A stretch of DNA of 64,000 nt, taken from assembly GCF_013155335.1 (NCBI RefSeq), contig NZ_JABJQZ010000009.1, forward strand, positions 141,349-205,348, given 5' to 3'. Origin of the DNA: Nocardioides sp. zg-1230 (lineage in GTDB: Bacteria > Actinomycetota > Actinomycetes > Propionibacteriales > Nocardioidaceae). A program made the translations under genes and the position numbers. Positions 24,696-32,907 of this stretch are shown here, in pieces; the stretch's first letter is position 1; each line of letters opens with the position of its first letter. The notes below the pieces were generated by a model. It saw only the letters and a program-made list of their open reading frames with translations, did no database searches and had not been told where the DNA came from.

Positions 24696-25196
24696 TCAGG
24701 CCTCCAGCCAGCCCCGGAAGGCCTCGAGGTTGCGGGTCGACTCCCCGCGGGAGATCCGCCACTCCCACTCCTTGCGGATCGAGGAGGCGAAGCCGAGCTC
24801 GAGGATGGCGTTGAACGACTCGTCGGCATTGGCGAGCACGGAGCCGAGGATGCGGTCGAGCTCGTCGGGGTCGATCGACGCCAGCGGGAGCCGCGCCTCG
24901 AGGTAGATGTCGCCGTGGCGGTCGACGGCGAACGAGACGGCGTACATCCGGAGGTTGCGTTCCAGCAGCCAGCGGTGCACGCGTGCGTGGTTCTCGTCGG
25001 GGTTGCGGCACACGAAGGCGTGCACGCCCAGCGCGTGCGACCCGACGTCGAGGCGCACGGGCGTCTGCAGCTTGCGCTCCCCCGGCAGCGAGAAGGAGAA
25101 GCTGGTGCTGCCGTCGCCCTCGCGGGTGGTCTCCTCGTGCTCGATCTCGTTGTCGGCGAGGTAGCCGCGGATCGTGTCGACGGGAGATGAGGTCAT
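24696..25196 (-). CDS. YbjN-domain protein next to mshA
   Basis: A 166-residue protein with the YbjN fold, related to type III secretion chaperones: YLADNEIEHEE at the N-terminus, LDVGSHALGVHAFVCRNPDENHARVHRWLLERN in pieces across the centre, and GDIYLEARLPL. Its ATG overlaps the mshA stop by four bases, and the same pair occurs in mycobacteria (Rv0486-Rv0487). The function is unknown; conserved coupling to mshA suggests a role linked to mycothiol synthesis or protein stability, which is inference. Confidence 0.85.
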   Translation of the reverse strand: MTSSPVDTIRGYLADNEIEHEETTREGDGSTSFSFSLPGERKLQTPVRLDVGSHALGVHAFVCRNPDENHARVHRWLLERNLRMYAVSFAVDRHGDIYLEARLPLASIDPDELDRILGSVLANADESFNAILELGFASSIRKEWEWRISRGESTRNLEAFRGWLEA

Positions 25197-26449
25197 GAAG
25201 CCATCTCAGCATGCATGCGGCTGCCGGCGCGCTCGTAGGCCGCGAGCGTGCGCTCGGCGGTGCGCTCCCAGGAGAAGTCCTGCGCGTGGGCGACCGCGCC
25301 GCGACCGAGCCGGGCCACCAGCACCGGGTCGTCGATCAGGCGGCGCAGGCTCGCGGCCCAGTCGCGGGGCTCGTGGGTGTCGACGAGGAGGCCGCTCACG
25401 CCGTCCCGGACCACCGTGGTGAGGCCGCCGACCGCGGCGGCGACCACCGGGGTGCCGGTGGCCTGCGCCTCGACGGCGACGAGCCCGAACGACTCGTTGT
25501 AGGACGGGACCGCGACCGCGGTGGCGGCGGAGGTCCACACGGCGAGCTCGGCCTGGCTCACCGGCGGGACGAACCGGACGACGTCGCCGATGCCGAGGTC
25601 GGCCGCGAGGTCGGCCAGGGCGGTGGGGTGCTCGAGCCCGGAGCCCGACGGCCCGCCCACGACGGGTACGACGAGCCGGTGCCGCAGCGACGGGTCCTGC
25701 TCGAGCAGCACCCCGACCGCCCGCAGCAGCACATCAGGCGCCTTGAGCGGCTGGATGCGGCCGGCGAAGAGCAGCACGGCCGCGTCGTCGGCCAGCCCGA
25801 GCTCGCGCCTGGCCGCCGCGCGCCCGCGCGGCGCGAAGACGTTGAGGTCGACGCCGGGGTGGATCACCTCGACGTCGTCGGGACGGGCGTCGTAGAGGTC
25901 GATCAGCTGGCGGGCCTCGGTGTCGGTGTTGGCGACGAGCAGGTCGGCGGCCTCCACCACCTGCTCCTCGCCGATCACGCGGGAGAGGGGCTCGGGGGTG
26001 TCGCCCTCGGCGAGGGCCTCGTTCTTGACCTTGGCCATCGTGTGCATCGAGTGGACGAGGGGGACGTTCCAGCGGTCACGCGCCAGGGCTCCGACCTGAC
26101 CGGAGAGCCAGTAGTGGGAGTGGACGGCGTCGTAGTGGCCCAGCGGCTGCATCGCCTCGGTGCGGAGCACCTCGCGGGCGAACGTGCACAGCTGGCCGGG
26201 CAGCTCCGTCTTCGTGAGTCCCTCGAACGGCCCCGCCGCCACGTGGCGCACCAGCACGCCCTCCGCCGCCTCGACGACCTGCGGGAGCGCGGAGGAGGTG
26301 GCCCGGGTGAACACGTCGACCTCGACGCCCTGCTCGGCCAGGCGCCGGGAGAGCTCGATCACATAGACGTTCATCCCACCGGCGTCGCCCGTCCCGGGCT
26401 GGTCCAGCGGTGAGGTGTGCAGGCTGATCATCGCGACCCGCTCGCCCAC
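25193..26449 (-). CDS. mshA: D-inositol-3-phosphate glycosyltransferase (mycothiol step 1)
   Basis: A GT4 glycosyltransferase that joins UDP-GlcNAc and 1L-myo-inositol-1-phosphate, the committed step of mycothiol synthesis. The 418-residue chain shows the acceptor-side loop GDAGGMNVYV, VHSHYWLSG, HTMAKVKN, VIHPGVDL, LFAGRIQPLKAPD with the donor-binding Arg/Lys, and the EX7E-type ESFGLVAVEAQATGTPV. The GTG at 26449 has GAGGAGG upstream at good spacing; frame extension beyond it is Pro/Arg noise. It supports assignment to Actinobacteria and is the first gene of the mshA-ybjN pair. Confidence 0.93.
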   Translation of the reverse strand: MGERVAMISLHTSPLDQPGTGDAGGMNVYVIELSRRLAEQGVEVDVFTRATSSALPQVVEAAEGVLVRHVAAGPFEGLTKTELPGQLCTFAREVLRTEAMQPLGHYDAVHSHYWLSGQVGALARDRWNVPLVHSMHTMAKVKNEALAEGDTPEPLSRVIGEEQVVEAADLLVANTDTEARQLIDLYDARPDDVEVIHPGVDLNVFAPRGRAAARRELGLADDAAVLLFAGRIQPLKAPDVLLRAVGVLLEQDPSLRHRLVVPVVGGPSGSGLEHPTALADLAADLGIGDVVRFVPPVSQAELAVWTSAATAVAVPSYNESFGLVAVEAQATGTPVVAAAVGGLTTVVRDGVSGLLVDTHEPRDWAASLRRLIDDPVLVARLGRGAVAHAQDFSWERTAERTLAAYERAGSRMHAEMAS

Positions 26450-26540
26450 GTTGCCTCCTCGAGACCTCGACTGCGCGCCCCGGTCGGGGCACCTCAGGCA
26501 CAACCCCGTGAGGCCGCCCGGGATTCCCGGGCGGTGTCGG

Positions 26541-26945
26541 TCAGCGGGCGTGGGCGCCAGCGGTCGAGCGACGGCCGGTCGAGCGACGGCCGGCGGAGCG
26601 GCTGCCGGCGGACCGATTGCGGCCGCGCACCAGCGCGAGACCGCCGAGGACGGCCGCCACCACGCCCCAGGAGCCGTCGTACCACGAGGCACCACCCGGC
26701 CGGAACGCCTCGATCACCGACAGCGCCAGCAGGCCGGACGCCACGGCGACGACGGCGCGCACGGCCACGGCGTCGCCCTTGACGAGCGTGGTGCCGAAGG
26801 CGGCCGACGCGGCGAGCACGCACGCGAGGCCGAGGAGGTGGAGGGTGGAGAGGAGCGGGCCGTCACCGCCACCGAGCAGTGCGTGCAGGATCCAGAGCAC
26901 GCCGCCCAGGACAGCGAGCGACGCGGCGAGCTTCGCAGGAGGCAT
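26541..26945 (-). CDS. Four-helix small membrane protein with basic repeat tail
   Basis: A 134-residue protein with four hydrophobic segments and a cytoplasmic-type basic tail SAGRRSTGRRST. The tail is encoded by two exact copies of a 15-base unit (26562-26576 and 26577-26591), so its length could vary between strains. I do not recognise the family. It sits alone between mshA and the RNase H gene on the same strand. Confidence 0.65.
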   Translation of the reverse strand: MPPAKLAASLAVLGGVLWILHALLGGGDGPLLSTLHLLGLACVLAASAAFGTTLVKGDAVAVRAVVAVASGLLALSVIEAFRPGGASWYDGSWGVVAAVLGGLALVRGRNRSAGSRSAGRRSTGRRSTAGAHAR

Positions 26946-26994
26946 CGGACGAGTGTGCCACGCCTCACCCCTCCGGGCGGTCCCGGGGCGGTAC

Positions 26995-27879
26995 TCAGGG
27001 CTCGTCGGTGCCCTGGTGGAAGCGCTGCTGCCACTGTCCGCCCACGCGCACCCACAGGCTGCTGCGCAGGGTCGACCGGTCGTCGCCGAGCGCCCGCCAC
27101 AGGAGCAGGATCGTGTCGCGGTCGACCCGCTCCACCGACACGACGTCGAGGCTGACCTCCTCGATCGGCCCGATCTCGGCGAGAACGTCGTCGCGGCTCC
27201 ACAGCCGGCCCGAGCGCCCGACCTCCTGCCAGGCGGGGTGCAGCAGGGCGGCGACGGCCGCCCGGTCGGAGCGGACCTCGTCGGTGAGCAGTGCGCGCTC
27301 CATCGCGACGACGTGCTCCTCGTCGGTCGGCGTCGGCCCGCCCTCGAGGTCGCTGAACAGGTCGGGCTCCTCCTCGACCTGCCCGACCTCGGCGGCGGGG
27401 TGGGCGACGCTGCTGCCCACGAAGCCGGGACCCGCGTCGGGCTCGACCCCGCGCTGGTACGCCGACGCGGCGGCGTTCGCGCGCCGGTCGGCCGCCTCGT
27501 TGAGCTCGTGCCCGGCGTGGCCCTTGACCCACTCGAAGCGGACCCGGTCGCGCCGGCCCTCCATGGCGGCGTCGAGCGCCTTCATCAGCTCGACGTTGAG
27601 CACGGGCTTGCCGTCGCTCTTCTTCCAGCCCTTGCGCTTCCAGCCCGGCATCCACTTGGTGACGGAGTCGATGACGTACTTGCTGTCGCAGAAGACGTGC
27701 AGCTCGTCGTCGACGTGCGCGGTCTGCTGCAGCAGGTCGAGGACGGCCATCAGCTCGCCCATGTTGTTGGTGCCGCGCGGCCAGCCGCCGGACGCCCAGC
27801 AGTCGTCGTCGACGTACCACGCCCAGCCGGCCGGGCCGGGGTTGCCGAGAGCCGAACCGTCAGCCGCCGCGATGATCAC
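26995..27879 (-). CDS. Ribonuclease HI fused to a DUF4440/NTF2-like domain
   Basis: The N-terminal ~145 residues are RNase HI, which cuts RNA in RNA:DNA hybrids. The metal-binding set is Asp in AAADGSALGNPGPAGWA, Glu in NNMGELMAVLD, Asp in FCDSKYVID, and Asp in NEAADRRA, with HAGHELNE beside it. A Ser/Asp/Glu-rich linker leads to a C-terminal ~120-residue domain (EEHVVAMERALL, LHPAWQEVGRSGRLW, RSSLWVRVGGQWQQRFHQG) typical of DUF4440/SnoaL-like folds. The GTG at 27879 is preferred over 27885 because CAAGAT ends six bases before it and most RNase HI proteins begin MIIAAADGS-like. The role of the fused domain is unknown. Confidence 0.85.
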   Translation of the reverse strand: MIIAAADGSALGNPGPAGWAWYVDDDCWASGGWPRGTNNMGELMAVLDLLQQTAHVDDELHVFCDSKYVIDSVTKWMPGWKRKGWKKSDGKPVLNVELMKALDAAMEGRRDRVRFEWVKGHAGHELNEAADRRANAAASAYQRGVEPDAGPGFVGSSVAHPAAEVGQVEEEPDLFSDLEGGPTPTDEEHVVAMERALLTDEVRSDRAAVAALLHPAWQEVGRSGRLWSRDDVLAEIGPIEEVSLDVVSVERVDRDTILLLWRALGDDRSTLRSSLWVRVGGQWQQRFHQGTDEP

Positions 27880-27921
27880 CCGCACATCTTGGCAGCACGC
27901 GATCTTGGCAGGATGGGCGGC

Positions 27922-28677
27922 ATGAGCCCTGACAGCACCCCGCAGCCCCGCACCGCCGTCGTGACGGGAGCCTCCAGCGGCATCGGCGCCGCGACCGCCC
28001 GCGCCCTGGCTGCGGAGGGGTTCCGCGTGGTCTGCGCGGCCCGCCGCACCGACCGCATCGAGGACCTCGCGGAGGAGATCGGCGGCGAGGCCGTCACGTG
28101 CGACATCACCGACCAGGCGTCGGTCGACGCACTGGCCGCGGCCGTGCCGACGTGCCACGTGCTGGTGAACAACGCCGGCGGCGCCGTGGGCGTCGACCGG
28201 GTGGACGGGGCCGACGTCGACGCCTGGCGCTGGATGTACGACGTCAACGTGCTCGGACTGGTCCGGGTGACCAAGGCGCTGCTGCCCGCGCTCCGCGCCA
28301 GCGGCGACGCGGTCATCGTCAACGTCGGGTCGACGGCCGGACGCTGGGCCTACGAGGGCGGGGCCGGCTACACCGCCGCCAAGCACGGCGTGAAGGTGGT
28401 GACCGAGACCCTGCGGCTCGAGCTCAACGGCGAGCCGGTGCGGATCAGCGAGGTCGCCCCCGGCATGGTGCGGACCGACGAGTTCTCGCTCGTGCGCTTC
28501 GGTGGCGACCAGGAGCGCGCCGACGCGGTGTACGCCGGTGTCGACCAGCCGCTGCTCGCCGAGGACGTCGCCGACGCCATCGCGTGGGTGGCCACCCGGC
28601 CCTCCCACGTCGACATCGACGAGCTCGTCATCAAGCCGCGTGCCCAGGCTGCGGCACACAAGGTGCACCGCTCCTGA
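27922..28677 (+). CDS. Short-chain dehydrogenase/reductase
   Basis: A 251-residue classical SDR. The NAD(P)-binding TGASSGIGAATA is at the N-terminus, with CAARRTDRI suggesting NADP preference from the Arg pair. NNAGG and the catalytic Ser (VGSTAG) plus YTAAK (YxxxK) complete the active site. The ATG at 27922 has AGGA eight bases upstream; an ATG at 27913 would have none. It belongs to the YdfG/serine-type hydroxy-acid dehydrogenase-like group judging by the EVAPGMVRTDEFSLVRF segment, but the substrate is not certain. Divergent from the RNase H gene. Confidence 0.88.
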   Translation: MSPDSTPQPRTAVVTGASSGIGAATARALAAEGFRVVCAARRTDRIEDLAEEIGGEAVTCDITDQASVDALAAAVPTCHVLVNNAGGAVGVDRVDGADVDAWRWMYDVNVLGLVRVTKALLPALRASGDAVIVNVGSTAGRWAYEGGAGYTAAKHGVKVVTETLRLELNGEPVRISEVAPGMVRTDEFSLVRFGGDQERADAVYAGVDQPLLAEDVADAIAWVATRPSHVDIDELVIKPRAQAAAHKVHRS

Positions 28678-28697
28678 GAGGTGGCAGACTGCCGCGC

Positions 28698-29387
28698 GTG
28701 AAGACCATCGGACTCGTCGGCGGCATGAGCTGGGAGAGCAGCGCGGTCTACTACCGCGACCTCAACCTCGGGATGCAGGAGCGGCTGGGTGGGTTGTCCT
28801 CGCCGAAGCTCGCCCTCACCACCGTCGACTTCGCCGAGGTCACGCACCTCGAGGACGACGAGCGCTGGGACCAGGTCGGGGTGCTCCTCGCCGACGCAGC
28901 GCGTGGGGTCGAGCGCGCGGGCGCCGACTTCCTCCTGCTGTGCACCACGACGTTCCACAAGGTCGCCGACCAGGTCGAGGAGGCGGTGGGGATCCCGCTG
29001 CTCCACCTCGGCGACGTGGTGGCGGAGGCCGTCCGGGCCGCTGGCGTCGAGACCGTCGGGCTGATCGGCACGAAGGTCGCGATGTCGGAGTCGTTCTTCG
29101 TCGACCGGCTCGAGGAGCACGGCCTCTCCGTGGTGGTGCCCGACGCCTCGCACCACGACTTCCTCAACGACGCGATCTACGAGGAGCTCGTGCACGGCGT
29201 CGTGCTCCCCCGCACCCGCAGCCGGGTGGTGTCGATCATCGAGGAGCTGTGGGACGCCGGGGCTGGTGGGGTGCTGCTCGGGTGCACCGAGCTCGAGCTG
29301 CTGGTCAAGCAGGCCGATGTCGAGCTGCCGGTCTTCCCCTGCACCACGCTGCACGTCCAGGCCGCGCTCGACGCGGCCCTCGCCTGA
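28698..29387 (+). CDS. Aspartate/glutamate racemase-family protein (YgeA-like)
   Basis: A 229-residue cofactor-independent amino-acid racemase. The start KTIGLVGGMSWESSAVYYRDLN is family-typical. The two catalytic cysteines are Cys82 (LLCTTTFHK) and Cys196 (LLGCTELELL), and IYEELVHG lies between. E. coli YgeA has CTNT at the first cysteine; here it is CTTT, a mild change next to the nucleophile. The GTG start follows a CAGACT -10-like box by seven bases. It may make D-amino acids for cell wall or signalling; the substrate is open. Confidence 0.85.
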   Translation: MKTIGLVGGMSWESSAVYYRDLNLGMQERLGGLSSPKLALTTVDFAEVTHLEDDERWDQVGVLLADAARGVERAGADFLLLCTTTFHKVADQVEEAVGIPLLHLGDVVAEAVRAAGVETVGLIGTKVAMSESFFVDRLEEHGLSVVVPDASHHDFLNDAIYEELVHGVVLPRTRSRVVSIIEELWDAGAGGVLLGCTELELLVKQADVELPVFPCTTLHVQAALDAALA

Positions 29388-29396
29388 CCCGAGGGG

Positions 29397-30287
29397 TCAG
29401 AGGGGCGAGGCGTACGCCGTCGCGAGCCAGCGCAGGCTCGTCCACGCCGGCGAGCGCAGGTCGGTCGCACCCGCCGAGGCCGGCAGGCCGACCCGGAGCA
29501 CCTCCGACCGGGCTCCCTCGGTGCTGACGAGCAGGTCGCTGCCGGCGAGGGCGATGCCCTCGCCCTGGTCCTGGTCGGGCAGGGGCCACGACTCGACGGG
29601 CTGCCACGACGGGAACGCCGTCAGATGGGCGGCGGAGTAGGTGCGCATGACCACCCCTCCCCCGCCGGGCAGGAACGTGGCGTCGGTGACGATGCCCGGC
29701 GCGTCCCCGACCTCGGTGAGCAGGTTGGGCCGGTCGGCGCGCAGGCGGGGCGGGGCGGCGTACACGGTGCCGGCGAAGACGCCCTTGGTGATGACGAACA
29801 GCTGTCCCGTCACCGGGTGGCTGACCAGCGCCTCGGCGTCGTGGGAGCCGTCGGGGTAGGTGAGCTCGTAGGCCTCGGGCTCGACGGCACGATCCCCACG
29901 CCCGACGGGGACACGCAGCACGTCGACGGAGTCGCGCACGTGCCGGTTGTCGCCGATGTCGGCGACCCACACGTGACCGGGTCCGGCCGGTGCGAGCGCC
30001 TCCACGTCCTCGGGGTCCGTCGGCCAGGAGGTGACGCCGACGGTCGCGCCGGTGGCGGGGTCGACCGTGAAGACGCGACCCGCGTCGCCGGAGTCGTTGG
30101 TGGTCACGACCAGGCCGCTCTCGGGCCCGCGACCGGTCAGGACGACGAGTCCGCTCGACTCGACGATCTCCGGGTCGGCGAAGCGGAACGCCGGACGCTC
30201 CGCCGCGCTGGGCGCGCCGGCCGCGGCGCCCAGCAGGAAGGGCACGAGCACGAGTGCGCCGGCGGCCACCCGGCGGGGATCAGCCAT
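29397..30287 (-). CDS. Secreted beta-propeller-like protein
   Basis: A 296-residue exported protein: an N-terminal signal (VAAGALVLVPFLLGAAAGAPSA), then repeated short strands with aspartate turns such as TNDSGDAGRVFTVD, VWVADIGDNRHVRDSVDVLRV, LFVITKGVF and LLVSTEGARSEVLRV. This fits a beta-propeller without catalytic motifs. Its ATG at 30287 overlaps the end of the methyltransferase gene by eight bases, so it is the last gene of a unit that begins with the 27-residue membrane peptide. The function is unknown. Confidence 0.7.
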   Translation of the reverse strand: MADPRRVAAGALVLVPFLLGAAAGAPSAAERPAFRFADPEIVESSGLVVLTGRGPESGLVVTTNDSGDAGRVFTVDPATGATVGVTSWPTDPEDVEALAPAGPGHVWVADIGDNRHVRDSVDVLRVPVGRGDRAVEPEAYELTYPDGSHDAEALVSHPVTGQLFVITKGVFAGTVYAAPPRLRADRPNLLTEVGDAPGIVTDATFLPGGGGVVMRTYSAAHLTAFPSWQPVESWPLPDQDQGEGIALAGSDLLVSTEGARSEVLRVGLPASAGATDLRSPAWTSLRWLATAYASPL

Positions 30288-31494
30288 GGTCGAGCAGCTC
30301 ACCGAGCCGGGGCCGGACGCCCCAGGCCGCGAGCAGGTCGTCGTACTCCTGGCCCGCGTCGGACCCGTCGGCGCCGGTGCGCACCGCCCGCAGCAGCGTG
30401 TTGCGCGGCGTGTGGGCGCTCTCGACGAACTCGACGACGTCGACGCGGTAGCCCTCGCGGCGCAGCAGTGCGGCGCGCAGCGCGTCGGTGAGCGTGTCGG
30501 CGAAGCGCTCGCGCAGGATGCCGTGGCGGGTGAGCATCGCGTAGGGCTCGGGCACCGCCGCCGTGCGCAGCTGGGCGGCGATGTCGTGGTGGCAGCACGG
30601 GGCGGCGAGGACGAGCGGCGCCTCCCACTCCAGCGCCCGACCGAGGGCGTCGTCGGTGGCGGTGTCGCAGGCGTGCAGGGCGAGCACCACGTCGGGCGCC
30701 TGCTCGAGCCGCGCGTCGGCGATCGAGCCCACCACGAAGTCCGCGTCGATGCCCAGGTCGGCGGCGACGCGCGAGTTGTGGTCGGCAGACTGCTGCTTGA
30801 CGTCGACCCCGGTCATGCGGACCGGCAGCCGGTCAGCCAGGAAGGCGTGCGCCGCGAAGGTGAGGTAGGCGTTGCCGCAGCCGAGGTCGACGACGCGCAG
30901 CGGGTCGTCGGCCGTCGGGGTGCGCAGCCGGCCCTGCGCGATCGCGTCGCTGATGCTGGCGTCGAGCAGCCGGACGAGCTCCTCCACCTGGCGGTACTTC
31001 GCCTGCCTCGACGGCTTCACCCGCCCCTGGGCGTCGCTGATCCCGAGTGCCCTGAGCACCGGGTGGTCCTCGGGGATCAGCCGGTCCTTGGACCGGTCGT
31101 GTCCCCGCGAGGGCGCGACCTCCGCGGCGCGGGTCGAGGTGTGCAACATCGGCACGCCCTTCTTCGTCACCCGCAGCTGATGGGTCTCGGTGGCAGTGTC
31201 GACGTGCCAGTTGGCGAAGGGCTCCGCGAGCAACGCGTCCACCGCCGCCTGGGCCGCCTCGCCGACGAGGTGGTTGGAGGTGTGCGCCTGGGTGGCGTCG
31301 TACGACGTCACCTGCAGGTGGCGCCCCGCCTTCAGGTCGACGACCCGGACCTCCACGCGACGCACCTCGCGTCCGTCGACGACCGGCACCGGCCGGCCCT
31401 TGCGACGCCCGCTCGCCAGCGCGCGCACGAGGTGGTCGGCGTCGAGGACCGCCGACCGGATCGTGGCGAGCTCGGTCCCGGGAGTCGTGCTCAC
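30280..31494 (-). CDS. SAM-dependent methyltransferase (Methyltransf_32-like)
   Basis: A 404-residue protein with an N-terminal ~150-residue domain rich in charged residues, then a class I methyltransferase fold: VVDLGCGNAYLTF as motif I, TGVDVKQQ as the acidic end of the second strand, and LALHACDTATDDAL. LAAPCCHHDIA is typical of this uncharacterised group, which in some lineages is linked to RNA or small-molecule methylation. The GTG start sits in a four-base overlap with a 27-codon upstream gene, which implies coupling. The substrate is unknown. Confidence 0.8.
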   Translation of the reverse strand: MSTTPGTELATIRSAVLDADHLVRALASGRRKGRPVPVVDGREVRRVEVRVVDLKAGRHLQVTSYDATQAHTSNHLVGEAAQAAVDALLAEPFANWHVDTATETHQLRVTKKGVPMLHTSTRAAEVAPSRGHDRSKDRLIPEDHPVLRALGISDAQGRVKPSRQAKYRQVEELVRLLDASISDAIAQGRLRTPTADDPLRVVDLGCGNAYLTFAAHAFLADRLPVRMTGVDVKQQSADHNSRVAADLGIDADFVVGSIADARLEQAPDVVLALHACDTATDDALGRALEWEAPLVLAAPCCHHDIAAQLRTAAVPEPYAMLTRHGILRERFADTLTDALRAALLRREGYRVDVVEFVESAHTPRNTLLRAVRTGADGSDAGQEYDDLLAAWGVRPRLGELLDHG

Positions 31495-31574
31495 AGGACG
31501 GCTGCGATGACGACGATGAGGATGAGTGCCCCCAACGCCACCGGGATCACGAGTCGGCGGTGGCGGGGGTTCAT
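31491..31574 (-). CDS. 27-residue single-helix membrane peptide coupled to the methyltransferase
   Basis: A very short gene that starts ATG AAC CCC CGC and encodes a basic start (MNPRHRRL) followed by one ~19-residue hydrophobic helix ending at a TGA that overlaps the methyltransferase GTG (GTGA). The charge pattern and clean helix argue for a real small membrane protein with its N-terminus inside. It could act as a leader peptide controlling the downstream gene or as an independent membrane peptide. Confidence 0.55.
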   Translation of the reverse strand: MNPRHRRLVIPVALGALILIVVIAAVL

Positions 31575-31638
31575 GCCCTCATCCTAGGCGGGGGCGGGTC
31601 GGCCACCTACTTCGTCGAGCCGAGCCGCGGGCGGCGGG

Positions 31639-32907
31639 TCACCAGTGCTCGAGCGAACCCCGGAACACGGTGGTCAGGTCCTCGGCCGTGACCTCGACGG
31701 GCGCGGTGGCCAGCAGCCGCTGCTGCTGGAGCGCTCCCTCGACCAGGGCGTCGACGTCACCCTCGCCGTAGCCGAGCTCGGCGAGCCCGCTGGGCAGCCC
31801 GACGTCGCGCATCAGCCCCCGGAGCACGTCGGGCAGCGGCTCGCCCGAGCCGCCGAGCAGCTCGGCCGCCCGGCGGTGCCGCTCGGGAGCGGCATCGTGG
31901 AGGAAGGCGAAGGCGGCCGGCGCCGTCATCACCACGGCCATCCCGTGCGGGATGATCGGCTCGCCGGCCGGGTAGCCCGGAGGACGGTAGTCGCGGACCC
32001 GTCCGGCGATCGGGTAGGCGCAGGCGTGGGGCACGTGGACGCCGGCGTTGCCGAAGCCGAGGCCGGCGAAGGTCGCTGCGAGGGCCATCTGCTCACGGGC
32101 CTCGCCGTCGGACCCGTCGCGGACCGCGCGGCGGAACGAGCCGGCGAGGAGGGACAGCGACTTCTCCGCCCACATGTCGGCGATCGGGTTGGCCCCGCAG
32201 TAGGGCACCCGCTGCTCGGGACGCTTGGCGTCGAAGTCGGCGTACCACCGAGCCGTCCAGCTCTCGAGCGCGTGACAGAGGATGTCCATGCCCGCCGAGG
32301 CGGTGACCATCGCGGGCTGCGTCATGGTGAGGTCGGGGTCCACGACCGCGAGGGTGGGCCGGAGCCGGGCGTGGGAGATGCCGGTCTTCACCTCCAGCGC
32401 CAGGACGTCCAGGACGCAGATGGTGGTCGACTCCGCACCCGTGCCGGTGGTCGTCGGGACGGCAACGAGCGGGAGGAGCGGGTGCTCGGGCGCCCGGCCG
32501 CCGCCGACCGGCGCGTTGACGTAGTCCATCAGCTCGCCGGGGTTGGTCAGCATCAGGTCGACCGCCTTGGCGGTGTCGATGGAGGAGCCGCCACCGACCG
32601 CGACCACGGCGTCGAAGGGTCCAGCCCCGCGGGCCGTGGTGACGGCCGCGCCGAGAGAGGCGTCGGTCGGCTCGACGTGCGCCTCGGCGTAGACCACCAC
32701 CTCCAGGCCACGGGACCGCATGCCGTCGGCGATCCGGTCGGGGTGGCCGGTGGCGGCGACGCCCGGGTCGGTGACGAGCAGGACCCGCCGCGCCGCGTCC
32801 CCGCGGACGTCGCGGCACAGCTGCTCGACGTCCCACCCGATCTCGTTGCTGGCTCCGCGTCCGAACTTGAGTCCGGGGGCGGCGTAGGTGAAGACGGTCT
32901 CAGTCAC
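31639..32907 (-). CDS. Hydroxyacid-oxoacid transhydrogenase (ADHFE1-like iron alcohol dehydrogenase)
   Basis: Family III iron-dependent dehydrogenase of the HOT/ADHFE1 branch, which in animals couples 4-hydroxybutyrate oxidation to 2-oxoglutarate reduction. The 422-residue protein aligns by eye with ADHFE1: APGLKFGRGASNEIGWD, VEPTDASL, AVGGGSSIDTAKA, PTTTGTGAESTT, CHALESWTARWY and FGNAGVHVPHACAYPI (metal His). Bacterial substrates may differ. The GTG start overlaps the end of the double-Nudix gene by eight bases, so the two are co-translated. Confidence 0.85.
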   Translation of the reverse strand: MTETVFTYAAPGLKFGRGASNEIGWDVEQLCRDVRGDAARRVLLVTDPGVAATGHPDRIADGMRSRGLEVVVYAEAHVEPTDASLGAAVTTARGAGPFDAVVAVGGGSSIDTAKAVDLMLTNPGELMDYVNAPVGGGRAPEHPLLPLVAVPTTTGTGAESTTICVLDVLALEVKTGISHARLRPTLAVVDPDLTMTQPAMVTASAGMDILCHALESWTARWYADFDAKRPEQRVPYCGANPIADMWAEKSLSLLAGSFRRAVRDGSDGEAREQMALAATFAGLGFGNAGVHVPHACAYPIAGRVRDYRPPGYPAGEPIIPHGMAVVMTAPAAFAFLHDAAPERHRRAAELLGGSGEPLPDVLRGLMRDVGLPSGLAELGYGEGDVDALVEGALQQQRLLATAPVEVTAEDLTTVFRGSLEHW

